Assembly: GCA_020310875.1 (NCBI GenBank)
Contig: CM035437.1
Coordinates: 54,609,156-54,673,155, forward strand
Length of the DNA: 64,000 nucleotides
From: Ceratopteris richardii
Taxonomy: Eukaryota; Streptophyta; Polypodiopsida; Polypodiales; Pteridaceae
Direction of reading: 5' to 3'
Below are positions 10,543-22,218 of this stretch, one piece after another. Under the pieces are notes generated by a model that saw only the letters and a list, made by a program, of their open reading frames with translations, was not told the DNA's origin and did not search any database. Made by a program: the position numbers and the translations under genes. Numbering within the stretch: the stretch's first letter is position 1; every line of letters starts with the position of its first letter.

Positions 10543-13500
10543 ATGGAAAACGTAGATGGAATGAGTTAGCTTATGAGTGATAAGCTGGACAAAAACAACT
10601 TCCATGCTTGGAGATTCTGTATGACGAATTTCCTGATGGGAAAAGGCTACTGGAAGTACATCGAAGGAGAGAACGAAAATGCTCCACAGTTACCAGAGAG
10701 GAATCAGATTGTAGACCAGTTAAGAGCATATGAGGAATGGAATCAAGGAGCACGAAAGGTAATGTATGGCTATCCCTTAGCATACAGGATAGCATGATTG
10801 GGCATATATAGGATGCAAAGACACTGAAAGAGGCTTGGAACAGGTTGGTCACATTGTATGAGACCAATACAAAAATTGCAACTCAAGAACGAGCTGCATA
10901 CATTGGAAAAGAAGGGAATGTCAGTGACTACACTCTAAAAATCAAAATCATATATGAGTCACTTGCATCTATTGGCGTGAATGTAGATGATGATGATAAG
11001 GTGGAAGTGTGCCTGCATGGTTTAGGAGCTGCATATATGCAGTTCAGATCTTCTATATAGACTAGGGAAAATATTCCAAATTTTGTTGATATGGTATCCA
11101 TGCTGATTATTGAAGAAAAGAATCTTGGTGTGGACTCAAACTCCTAAGGAAAACCTAGTTCTGAGCAAGTATTCTACTCTGACAGAGGAAGAGGTAGAGG
11201 TAGATGCTTCGAAAGTGGAAGAGGACACAATAACCAAGACCAAGGTTTACAACAGAATCATGTAGGAGGTAGAGGACAATTTCAAGGCAGGGGGAGCCAA
11301 AGAGGTTGCAAAAATTTCTAGAGAAATGATTTAGGTGATGACAGTAAAGGATGCTGGAATTGTGGTAAACCTGTACACTTTGAACATGGTTGCAGGTTGA
11401 AGAATCAAAATAATAGAAGGCAGCAAAACAACTATGCATCCACAAGTGCATATGATTCTGAGAAGCTGCTCATGGTTCAACATCACATGATGAATACGAT
11501 GTCTAATGATGTTTCAAAATCGAATGGTAATGTCTGGTATGTTGATTGAGGTGCTTCAAATCACATGACCAATCATGCGAAATGGTTTAGTACTTTGCAA
11601 AAATTGCCACTTCTTGGATATGTTGAAACAGGTGATGACACATTACACCCTATCGAGCATACAGGAAGCATAGCACTGTCTATGGAGGGTGTAAAGGTAA
11701 AACATCTTGCTGATGTGTTGCATGTTCCAAATATAACAAAGAATTTGGTTTCTGTTGGACAAATGATTGACCACGGATTGCAAGTCAGGTTCAATGCTGA
11801 TGGGCTATATGTAGAAGACTACAAACAGGATGGAAGATTGATTGCCAAAGGAAACAAAGTGGGTAGGATGTTCAACTTAAATCTGAAAATTCCTGAAACG
11901 AATGCAGTCATGTTTGCAAAAGGTGCAGAAGTTATTGCTAATATAGAGATCTGGCACAAACGAATTGGATATGCAAATTTGCAGAGGCTGAAATTGATGC
12001 ACTCCAAGGAGATTGTCAATGGAATACCAAATTTCAAAGTTGTGGAAATGCAAAAGGTATGTGCAGCATGTCAATTTGGTAAACAGTCAAGAGCATCATT
12101 TTTGCATGACAAGCATGTTAGTGAGAATGTACTAGAAATAGTACATACAGATGTTTGGGGTCCTGCAAAGACCACATCTATGGGCGGTTGTAGGTTTCAT
12201 GTTACTTTCATTGATGACCATATATGGAAAGTACGGGTATATTTCATGAAAGAGAAGAGTGAGGTGTTCAAATTCACTTCCAAAATTTTAAAGCTATGGT
12301 GGAAAAGCAGACGAGGAAGTATATTCATACATTAAGATATAATGGAGGAGGTGAATACATGTCAAATGAGTTCAGTAACTTTCGTAAAAGTCATGGAATT
12401 CGACGTCAATTTTCATGCAGGTACACACCAAATAGAATGGCATTGTTGAACAAAAAAATAGAAATATTGCAGAAATAGCAAGAGCCTTGATGGCTGAGAA
12501 GAATATGCCTCATTGTTATTGGGCAGAAGCTGTGCATACCGCTGTATATATCATGAACAGAACTCTGACTCTTGCTGTACATCAAGTTATACTTGAACAT
12601 AATTTCACAGGTAAAAAGCCAAATTTGTCACATATGAAAGTATTTGGTTGTGTTGCATATGTACATGTTCCAGATGAGTTGAGGACGAAGCTTGATCCAA
12701 AAGCAAAAAAATGTATCTTCATTGGATTCTCCCTTGAACGAAAGGGATATAAATGTTATAATCCACTCACATGACAGATGAAGGTGAGCAGAGATGTGGT
12801 ATTTGATGAAATGTCAAGCTTCTATGCAGATGTCAAAGATGGGCTTAATCTTGAATCAAATGACAAAGAAGATGCTAAAAAATCGAGTGCAGAATCTCAA
12901 GTTTTGAGTGGACCAGATGCATCACCAAGCAATAGTTCCAACTCAAATCCGTGGAGTGGAAGTTTGCATGGAAATTTCAGTCCAGCAAATTCCTAAAATA
13001 CATCCAAGAAAGGTAAAGAAACGCTTTCTGCGGCAGTAAAACATATGTAGGTTTTGAAGATGTTGATGGAGATTCAAGCGGTTTAGAAAAGAGTCTTGAT
13101 GAGGAACTTGGATTGCCCTTTGTGAAGACTCCAAGAGTAAGAAAGGCACATGCAGATGATAAAAGGAGAAGTGACCTAGGACCAAGAAGATCTGAGAGGA
13201 TCCGGAATTCAATGCAATCATTGACATATAATAGTTACATGGCTCGTCATTGTGCCTACATGACAAAGGTAATACAAGATGCTGAAGCCTCTTGTTTTGA
13301 AGATGCAATTGGAAATGCAGATTGGGAAAAAGCTATGGTTGAGGAGATGGCTGCACTTTATGGGAATGATACATGGAAGCTAGTTCCATTGCCCCAAGGA
13401 AAGAAACCCATAGGATGCAAGAGGGTTTACAAGGTAAAGCACAATGTTGATGGTAGCATAAGTAGGTACAAAGCACGATTGGTAGCAAAAGGATATGCAC

Positions 13501-14846
13501 AAACATATGGAATTGATTACGAGGAAACATTTAGGCCTGTAGCTAAAATGTCCACTATCAGAACACTTGTTGCATTAGCTACAACAAAAGGATGGACTTT
13601 GCATTAGATGGATGTGAAGAATGCTTTCCTACATGGTGAGTTACAAGAAGAAGTATACGTGGACTAGCCGCAAGGATATGAAGATTCAAAGCATCCAGAA
13701 TATGTTTGTAGGTTGCAAAGGGCTTTGTATGGGCTTAAGCAAGCTCCTTGTGCATGGCATGCAATGATTGCTGATTACTTATCCACCATTGGATTTTCTA
13801 TGTGTGATGCAGATCATTCACTATATGCAAGGAAGGGTGATGATGGCATCATAAATGTGGCTATTTATGTTGATGAACTGATTGTAGGTGGTGATAATGA
13901 AGAAAGCATTAAAGAGGTAAAGCAACTTCTTATGCAGGAATTTGACATGAAAGATCTTGGTGTGCTACGCTATTTCTTGGGCATTCAGTTTATGCATACA
14001 GAAACATGTATATGGATGTTGCAAAGGCAATATGCCTTGAATATGCTATAAAATTATGGTATGGTTGATTGTAAGCCAATTTCTATGCCATTAGATCAGA
14101 ATTTGAAGTTAGATACTACATCAGGTGAAGCATTGGAAAATGCTACTATGTAGAGGAAAATTATAAGAAGTTTGATATATCTCAAAATTACGAGGCCTGA
14201 TCTTAGCTACACTATTGGACTTGAAAGTCAATTTATGTAGGTTCCCAAGAAGCCACATTTAGATGCTCTGAGGTGCACTCTATGTTATGTGAGTGCTACT
14301 TTGGATTATGCATTGTTTTATGAAGTTGGTGTAGATTTGCAGGTTCATGGATACTCCGATGCGGATTGGGCTGGTAGCATTCCAGATAGAAGATCTACTA
14401 GTGGCTTTCTATTCTCACTTGGGAGTGCAACTATTACGTGGAGCAGTAACAAGCAACCCACCATTGCTTTATTGAGTACAGAGGCCGAGTATAAAGGTGC
14501 TGCAATGGAAGCATGTGAGGCATCATGGCTGGAGATGCTACTTGCAGATTTAGGTGTGGAAGTGCAAAACCCTATCACCATCTATTGTGATAATCTTAAC
14601 AACATACAGTTAGCAAGAAACCCTATTTTTCATGCGAGAACAAAGCATATCGAGGTACATTATCACTTCATCAGAGAGAAGGTATTAGCATGTGACATTG
14701 ATCTTGTTTATGTGAGAACAGATGAGCAGATTGCTGATATTTTCACTAAAGCACTTGGAGAAGAAAAGCTAAAGAAGTTTGGGAAGTTGCTTGGATTAGA
14801 GGACATGGCATTGAGCTTGAGGGGGAGTGCTGAGATATCAAGCTAA
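10543..14846 (+). pseudogene. Copia C gag-pol, broken by stops
   Basis: gag starts at 10543 and meets a TAG after seven codons. The CCHC knuckle CWNCGKPVHFEHGC is intact near 11350. The protease site reads D-stop-G-A-S-N-H near 11545. The long frame 11565-12335 holds the integrase zinc finger (HKRIGY...CAACQFGK) and HTDVWGP with the first Asp. Later parts, 12487-12774 and 13113-13607, hold the integrase C-terminus and the RT N-terminus ([12 protein letters not shown]). At 13713-14051 the RT site reads YVDELIV, so YVDD has become YVDE. RNase H is at 14289-14846 (YSDADWAG, STEAEY, DNLNNI, HARTKHIEVHYH). Confidence 0.92.
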
Positions 14847-15192
14847 ACATGTGATGATCCAAAATAACACATATCACCTTTTCATTTCTCTAACATGTAT
14901 AGTGGTCATGCCGATATATGTCAGGGACACTTCATTGAGCTTTATTAGATATATCTACCAAGAGTGATGGCACATTTGTTTCTTGCCAGCTCACTCATTC
15001 GTGGACATTAGGTTTTTCCTTATGTATTGGTCTTTATATATTGCACTTGTTGTAGTCTTGTTTTTAAGTCATTCTTGTACATTCCTTTTATGTAATAGAA
15101 GAAGAAGATCATTCTTCCTTGCCTCAATCTATATGTGTGTGATTGCGAGATTGTGTGTGCGAGCTCTCTTCCTTATCTCCTTCCTCTTGACA
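14828..15192 (+). repeat. Copia C 3' LTR with preceding purine tract
   Basis: TTGAGGGGGAG at 14817-14827 is the plus-strand primer tract. The LTR starts TGCTGAGATATC and ends CCTCTTGACA, followed by TAAAG. Confidence 0.9.
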
Positions 15193-16430
15193 TAAAGCAC
15201 GACTTGTTGCAAAGGGTTTTAAGCAACAATATGTTATTGATTTCGATGAAATCTTGTCTCCAGTGATCAAGATGACTACCCTCCACATGTTGCTTGGATT
15301 CCTTGCAATGGAGGATTAGAGCTAGTCCAAATGGATGTGAAAACTGCTTTCTTGCATGGAGATCTTATAGATGAGATCTATATGGAACAACCAGAGGGTC
15401 ATGTAGTTCGTGGAAAGAAAGTCTAGTTTGTAAGCTTAAGTAGGCCTTATATGGACTAAAACAGTCCCCTAGACAATGGTATCAAAATTTTGATGCTTTT
15501 ATGAATTCTCAAGGCTATTCTCAAAGCAATGAGGATCATTGTCTCTACACAAAGAGCTGCTCAGATGTCAACTTGATATGCTTGATACTTTATGTCGATG
15601 ATATGTTGATTGCTAGGAAGTCCTCTTATGACTTGTCAATTCTTAAAAAGAAGTTGAGTTTGACATTTGATATGAAGGATTTGGGGGATGCCAAACATAT
15701 TCTTGGCATGCACATTACTCGTGATAGGAGTAAAAGAGGAATATACTTGTCTCAAAGTGAGTACATGTCCAAAGCCCTTCACAAGTTCAATATGTAGGGT
15801 GGAAAGGCATTGAGTACACCTTTATTCACAAATGTGAAATTGAGCAAGGATGATTGCCCCAAATCAGATGGGGAAAAGGAATTCATGAACAAATTTCCTT
15901 ATCAGTATGCTGTTGGTAGTCTTGTGTATGCCATGGTAGCTACAAGACCAAACATTGCATCTGCAGTGGGAGTTGTTAGCAGATATATGTCTACTCTTGG
16001 CAAGCAACATTAGGGAGCAGTCAAGATGATTTTGAGAGATCTGAGTGGCTCTAAGGACAAGTGTCTATGCCTAGGTAGAGGGAAAGTGTCCATTATTGGT
16101 TACATAGATTTTTACTATGCTACTTGTGTAGACAATCATAATTCTACATCAGGGTACATTTTTCATTTTGTTGGAGGTGCTGTCTATTGGAGATCTTGTC
16201 TTCAAGAATGTACAGATGTTTTCACCATAGAAGCAGAGTATGTTGCAACAATGAGGCATGCAAGGAAGCATTGTGGCTTTCTCGTCTTGCTTGTGATATG
16301 GGTCTACCTCAACATGTACCTTGTTTGCTCAATGATAGTCAGAGTGCCATTGCTTTGGCTAAGAATTCGCTCTATCATACGAAGACCAAGCACATTGAGA
16401 TGAGGTATCACTTCATTAGGATTGCTTAGC
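15193..16430 (+). pseudogene. Copia B RT-RNase H, second part
   Basis: The frame resumes at KARLVAKGF, right after the duplicated TAAAG. The RT active site YVDDML is intact at about 15591-15608, followed by FDMKDLGDA and HILGMHITRD. RNase H pieces (STSGYIFH, TIEAEYVA, DSQSAIALAKN, TKHIEMRYH) lie at about 15990-16430 in two frames, with stops and a frameshift near 16190-16200. Dead copy. Confidence 0.88.
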
Positions 16431-16782
16431 CACTGAGTGCATTATTCTTGAGAATGTTCATACTTGAGATAATGCTATAGATGCTTTTATTAGCTCTCGG
16501 ACAGGATAGCTTTCGATATTGTTGTCACTTGATGGGGGTTACTTGATTCATGATCTTACATAGTCACTTGTATACTATGCAACATGCCTATCAAGTGGGA
16601 GGTGCTTAGCCACTGAGTGCATTATTCTTGAGAATGTTCATACTTGAGATAATGCTATAGATGCTTTTACTAGCTCTCGGACAGGATAGCTTTCGATATT
16701 GTTGTCACTTGATGGGGGTTACTTGATTCATGATCTTACATAGTCACTTGTATACTATGCAACATGCCTATCAAGTGGGAGG
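16423..16782 (+). repeat. 180-bp tandem duplication in Copia B 3' untranslated region
   Basis: Two head-to-tail copies (16423-16602 and 16603-16782) start TGCTTAGCCACTGAG and end TCAAGTGGGAGG. I see one difference (ATTAGC against ACTAGC). Near identity inside an otherwise decayed element means the duplication is much younger than Copia B, or is an assembly artefact. Confidence 0.93.
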
Positions 16783-16868
16783 TATAATTTGTATATCTCA
16801 AGTATTCTTTATCATTCTTCATTTTTCTTCCATAGTTACTTTGGCCATATTGGCCTTTAGTGGGAGAT

Positions 16869-17167
16869 TGATATCGTTAGTATCCATGTGAAAGGCCAAA
16901 TGGCTACGGGACACTTTTGTATATGTTCTTTAATAAAGCATATAGTGGCCTAGTTAGCCACATATTGTAAGTTTGACAGAATTTGTAACACCTAAGAAGT
17001 CTATGTTTGTGCTCCCTATGTACTATGTTTTTCTACGTATTCTACAACCTCTATATGGAGTACCATGTGCAGTGCATGGAGCTAGGTTTTCTACTCCAAA
17101 GATATCATCGTGGAGCCCTCAAGAAGGAGGAGAGCACACTGGGCTACATAGTCATCGAAATACTTCA
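16869..17167 (+). repeat. Copia B 3' LTR
   Basis: TAGTGGGAGAT just before it is the purine tract. The LTR starts TGATATCGTTAG and ends ATACTTCA. It is diverged from the left copy by substitutions and small indels. Confidence 0.85.
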
Positions 17168-18501
17168 ACTACACCTACAAAAATAGTTATTGAAGGTGAT
17201 GTGGATGGTGTTGAAGATGATGATCTTCTATTTCTTGGTTGTGTTGTAGCTCTTGTTGCACCTATTGTAGAGCAACTTCGTTTGGATGACAGAGATGCAT
17301 AGACACATGCATTGATATCCTTGTCTTTTGAATGTGCCATTATCCCTCATATTCACTCTTGCAAGGCAACAAAAGATGCTTGGGATACTTTTACAACATT
17401 ATACCAAGCAAGAAATAAAGCTCCTATTGCATACCTTCGAAAAGAGTTGGAGAGCGAGAAAATGAGTGAGGGAGACCCTAACTACAATTTTTTTACAAGG
17501 ACAAGATTTTTGAGTAGTGATTTTTGTTGATGAGATCTTGCTAGATAGTTCACTTTTGCAATTTTTTCTTTTAACAATCATATTAGAGTTTTGCTTTTCC
17601 TCTTCGATTGATGATGAAAGGCAATCCGAATGCCTTAATATTTGAGTTAGTCTTTGCTTTGTTGTAGGAAGATCAATCTAGGGAGAACATGTCAATTATG
17701 TGTGTTGCAGATCAAGCTTTGTTAGCTAGTTAGAAGGACAAAGGTAAATGGAGCTCATCTACTAGTAAGTAGAAATCTACTAATGCTGCATAGTTGAAGG
17801 AGGAGGAAAAAGATGATAAAAAAATAAAAAATCAAAAGCAATTTTGTAAGTATTGTAAAGAAAAGGAAAGCAAAGTGTGTAGGTTAAATAAGGCATCGTA
17901 TGTACTTCTGATCATTCTTCTACATGATGATATGCTACTCAAAAGTCCTAATGAGAACCATTTTGTTGAATTTAGGGTTTGATTTGCATGCCTCTCTTGA
18001 GATGTTAGATTTGGGGTGTTTGCATCATTATTTGGGCATTCAATTTATGCAAGTTGATGGGGGAATAACTTTGTGTCAAACAAAAGATATTGACATATTA
18101 TTGCAATGGTTGGCCTTGAAGATTGTAAAACTATTATCACTCCTATGAAAATAGGTTTATAATTAAGTTTTCATGACATTGGAGATGCATTTCATGTTGT
18201 TCAATAGGCTATTGGGTGCTTGATTTACTTATGCATAACTCGGCTTCATATTCAATTTACTATCTCTCAGATGAGCAAGTTTATGCATTGCCTTGGTGTC
18301 AAGCATTGGCAGGCAATTAAGAGTTTCTTTCTCTACTTGAGTGGTACTCGGAGGCTTGAATTGTTTTATCCCAAGGGGGGGTTATTTCTATGAGATTTAG
18401 ATGCTTTTTTTGACTCAGTGTTGATTGCTTTCATAGAGCTTTGCACTTCCTTATACATGAGTGCTAGCTTCTTGTTCACCGCATCACTCCCAAGGGGGAC
18501 T
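17168..18501 (+). pseudogene. Copia A, right fragment (gag, then RT/RNase H remnant)
   Basis: The gag resumes here and follows Copia D gag (21470-22200) closely: VEDDD, STVEQ-like, AHALI, TKDAWDT, YQARNKA, YLRKELESE. A CKYCK zinc-finger remnant lies at about 17850. The protease, integrase and half of the RT are missing. An RT tail (LGCLHHYLGIQFMQVDGG) is at 17990-18063 and RNase H scraps follow to 18360. Two purine tracts (18372-18380 and 18489-18499) precede the LTR. It is an internally deleted, dead copy. Confidence 0.82.
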
Positions 18502-18731
18502 TGTTGATATATTTTGGTAGTGATGTGTGTGATTACAAAATACCATTGGGCCACTTTTTTCCCTCTTTGGAGGTTTTCTCTCCTTTGACTTGTATCTATG
18601 CATATAACCCCAAAGGATCACTTATCTTTTTGTACATTCACTTGATATTACATTTTTTATTGTGTTGTGCTCCATGCTTCTCATTCTTCCTTGTGTTGTT
18701 TATGTGCTTTTGCAAACCTCAAACTCCAACA
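18502..18731 (+). repeat. Copia A 3' LTR
   Basis: This 230-bp LTR starts TGTTGATATATTTTGG and ends CTCCAACA. It matches the 5' LTR of Copia D (20735-20964) and, in reverse complement, the solo LTR at 46411-46641, so all three belong to one family. Confidence 0.85.
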
Positions 18732-20734
18732 AAGCTTCTCTTTTTCATTTAAATTTTCTTGTTTGTGCAATTAAGAGATGCACTATTTTTACTTGAAAAG
18801 TACGTCTTTGTTACAATACATCTTTTATGTATGAAGAAGAAAAACTTTTCCTTTTGAATTATATGTAATAATAGTTTTTGAATTATATGTAATAATAGTT
18901 TCATCAAGTCTTTGAATACCATCTTAGTCATGAGCATTCATTCTTTTGGTGTCTTGAATATGCCGTTATGACCTTGTCATGTAAGTTTTATCTTTATAAG
19001 GGAATTTCATGAAAGATTTCTTGATGTATATCTTCTCTTACTCCAAAATATAGTACCTAAATTTTCAAATGCCTATATTAATGTTTCTTCACACAAAGAC
19101 GATACATTTGCAAAAGAAATGCATTGAATTGCTCTTCTAATACTTTGTCTTCTATTGTACTTTTTCAAATCTATTCACATCCAATACCTATTTGTCTTGC
19201 GTATTTATACCTGCATTACTTGATTCATTGCATTTCCTTGTCATTTCTTTAGTTTTATTTTATTTATTGAAATAATTGAATTTTTTACTTCCAATTCCTT
19301 AACATAGAAAGATGGGTCAGATTTTCCTTTCTTGTCCTAAGAACATCGTGACTTGGTAGTGTCTTTTAATGGCTTATCAAGTTAAATGGCAAGAAGCTTC
19401 ATTCAAAGAAGCGATTGAGTGCTCTTATGCTATGTGCATTGACATTAGGAGTGAAGCAATCTAGCAAATTTGCACAAAAAAATGTGCAATCAATTTTGAC
19501 AAACAAGTAGAAGGATTCGTGATTCTAAGAGCCCCCCCCCCCATTTAAGCATCAAAGGGTGTTCTTACTAGAAAAAACAAGTTGAAAAACAAGTAGGGCT
19601 CTCATGAAGGGGACAAAAAGGTTATAAACCTTCTTTGTAATTCTCTCTATTTTTTTTAATCTTCTCTTGTTTATAATTTAAATAACTTTTGGCCAAAAAA
19701 AGGGATTTACATGTCAATCCTTTTTATTTTAGGTGCACAGTGAAAAATCTCCCTACAAAAATCTAGAAGTCCCATTCCCCTTAATATTTATACAATGAAG
19801 CCCATTTCTCATGTGATGCGGAAGATCCTCAATTTCAATATATCGAGGGACTATATATTGAATGAGATTAAGATTCATCATTACTTTTTCATGCTTAGAA
19901 ATCTTGTTTTGTTTGGTATACTGTTCATGCTATTAAACACCTTTTTATGGCTTTGGATTAAAACTTAGTGTTATTAGGTTAGCCAAAAGATTGTATCTAG
20001 ATTTCCTATTAGAATTTGTGCATTGTGTGCTTGTCTTTTTGTGCAATTTTTGTATTTTCATTGTTTTGTAATGAAAGGCAAGCAAAACGTGATACATAGA
20101 ATAAGATCATTGCATAGGGGACTGATCGAATTCAACTCATTTTGTATTTTGTTTTTTTTAGACTATCTTTTTTATGGAATTCAACTCATTTTGTTTTTTG
20201 TTTTTTTAGACTATCTTTTTTATGGAATTCAACTCATTTTGTTTTTTTTTAAAGGCAACTGATAGGGGAAGGCATTTTTTGTTTTTTGCAAATTTTTAGA
20301 CTATCTTTTTTATAGCTATTTTTGTGCACTAGGGAAGGGTCTTGCCATCGAAATCGACATGGGAGAAGCTAGAAATTCAATAAATATTGGCTAATCATTT
20401 CTTGAATTTTGAAATTTATTGTGTAAAGTGATAAAGGAGGGGACCATTAAAAAGATCCCATTCTCCTCACTTTGTAGACACTTTTTTCCATTGAGTGAAC
20501 TTAGCTTCTTCGCCTTTCAAAACTGGTGCATAAGATTTGAGATCACTTTAGAATGTGATTTTAGTATGTTTTAGTAATTTTGACTCTTGTTTCTTGTCCC
20601 CTTTGTTGCCATGTATCCTTAAGATTCTTTCTTATGATTGTTTCTCATGTTTTTAAGAAGTTTTGGTTATACTTGGGAAGTATCTCGATACTTAATCAAG
20701 TGTATGTGATACTTGGGGAGTCAAGTATTGTGAT
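18732..20734. other. intergenic, no gene seen
   Basis: This is 2 kb of very AT-rich DNA between Copia A and Copia D. A 23-bp direct repeat (TTTGAATTATATGTAATAA, two copies) lies at about 18855-18902 and a larger tandem repeat near 20128. The open frames are short and without motif. Confidence 0.5.
20128..20247 (+). repeat. 48-49 bp tandem repeat, about 2.5 copies
   Basis: Units begin GAATTCAACTCATTTTGT at 20128, 20177 and 20225 and carry T-runs followed by AGACTATCTTTTTTATG. Related T-rich pieces continue to about 20315. Confidence 0.85.
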
Positions 20735-20964
20735 TGTTGATATATTTAGGTAGTGATATGTGTGAACACACTAGGACCATCGGGGCACTTTTTTCCCCTT
20801 TAGGAGGTCCCCCCCCCCCAGCTTGTATATATGCCTATTACCCTAACTGGCTACTTATCTTTGTACATTCTAGTGGTAATACATTCAGTATTGTGTGTTG
20901 TGCTCCAAGCTTCTTCTTCTTCCTTGTGCTGCTCGCGCGCTTCTACAGACGTCGAACTCCAACA
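20735..20964 (+). repeat. Copia D 5' LTR
   Basis: This 230-bp LTR starts TGTTGATATATTTAGG and ends CTCCAACA. It contains a C-run (20811-20819) and GCTCGCGCGC, unusually GC-rich for this region. Confidence 0.88.
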
Positions 20965-20965
20965 A

Positions 20966-20977
20966 TTGGTATCAGAG
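20966..20977 (+). other. Copia D primer binding site
   Basis: TTGGTATCAGAG lies one base after the LTR end and matches the Met tRNA primer site. Confidence 0.88.
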
Positions 20978-21319
20978 AAGGTCGCCGCTTCATCTAGGGC
21001 ATCATCTACACCTCTTCAGTTGGAGTCTCAGACTCACACAAAATTTGGTGAGCATACTTAGGGCATTTCAGAGCTCAAAACGGCTTTGTTTTGTGGTGCC
21101 AAAATCGTGTTCTGAGCTCGTTTCGGCCTCCGAGCGCACTATCGCAGTGCTTCTGTAGGCTATTTCATCTTTTTGTGCCAAAACTACATACCTATTTCAG
21201 TTTGCCAGTATAAGCGTCTCGAAGTCTGCTACAGTTTTAGCAGAACTCGACTGGGTAGTTCTATTCAAATTTTTGAGATACATTCAATTTTCTACATCAA
21301 GGTATTTTAGTCACCGACC

Positions 21320-22211
21320 ATGGCTGAAAGCAGTGATCTATTCCGTATGTTGGCTATTGAGGATAAGTTGGATGGTAGCAACTACCCATTATGGGCTTAT
21401 ATGATGCGACATGTATTGGTTGCAAAAGGACTGTGGAACATTGTGTAGGGCGTTGAAAAACGTCCTATCACACCTGCAACTGTTACAACTGCAGGTATTG
21501 AAGCTGATGCAAAAGGTGTCGAAGATGATGATATTTTGCATATTCCTATTCGTATTGTGGTTTCTGCTGCATCTACTGTAGAGCAAATTTGTTGGGATGG
21601 TAGAGATGCTCAAGCACATGCATTGATAGCTTTGTCTGTCAAATGCCATTATTCCTCACATTCGCTCCTGCAGAACAACTAAGGATGCTTGGGATACACT
21701 TACCACATTGTACCAAGCTAGGAATGAGGCTCGTGTTGCTTACCTCCGAAAACAGTTGGAGAGTGAGCACATGAATGAAGGTGATTCTATGGACAATTTT
21801 CTAACAAAGATCAAAGACTTGAAGGAAGAATTGATTTGTGCTGATGAGGTTATACCAGATAGCTCACTTGTGCAGACTGTTCTGAATGGTCTTCCTGATT
21901 CATATCCGAGTTTTGCTTCTACTCTTCGGTTGATGATGAAAGGCAATCCAAATGCCTTGTCTTTTGAGGAGTTAGTCTTTGTTTTGTTGCAGCAGGATCA
22001 GTCCAGGCAGAACATGTCCATTATGGGTGTTGCAGATCAAGCTTTCTTGGCTAGTCGGAAGGGCAAAGGAAAATGGAGCTCTTCAACTAGTAAGCAGAAA
22101 TCTGCTAATTTTGCACAATTGAAGAGGGAAGACAAAGATGAAAAGAAATCAGAAAAGCAAAAATTGTTTTGCAAGTACTGTAAAGGAAATGATCATAACA
22201 TAAAGAAATGA
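21320..22211 (+). pseudogene. Copia D gag
   Basis: The ATG at 21320 opens MAESSDLFRML, and KLDGSNYPLW matches the conserved gag start of this group. TAG replaces a codon near 21447 and there is a shift near 21640. From 21708 to 22211 the frame is open for 167 codons (YQARNEARVAYL, NGLPDSYPSF). It ends inside the zinc knuckle: CKYCKGNDHNIKK keeps C-C-H and lacks the last Cys. Confidence 0.88.
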
Positions 22212-22218
22212 GCAATGC

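Larger units (their letters stand above)
9719..15192 (+). mobile_element. Copia C, full-length LTR retrotransposon nested in Copia B
   Basis: The element is 5474 bp with LTRs of 374 and 365 bp that are similar over their whole length, a perfect primer site, gag-pol in Copia order, a GGGGGAG tract and an exact TAAAG duplication. All parts are present, but stops break the reading frame. The LTRs are clearly closer to each other than the Copia B LTRs are, as expected for a younger insertion into B. Confidence 0.93.
5485..17167 (+). mobile_element. Copia B, old LTR retrotransposon, itself split by Copia C
   Basis: Two diverged LTRs (5485-5760 and 16869-17167) begin TG(T/A)TATCGTTAG and end A(T/C)TTCA. 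A degenerate Met-tRNA primer site follows the left one and a purine tract precedes the right one. Flanks ACTAT (5480-5484) and ACTAC (17168-17172) look like a target duplication with one change. The internal order is gag, protease, integrase, reverse transcriptase, RNase H, which is Copia order. Subtracting Copia C (5.47 kb) leaves about 6.2 kb. The diverged LTRs and many stops show an old, dead copy. Confidence 0.88.

Noticed and set aside
12943..13308. Antisense frame across the Copia C linker
   Set aside because: A shadow of the plus-strand pol sequence with no motif.
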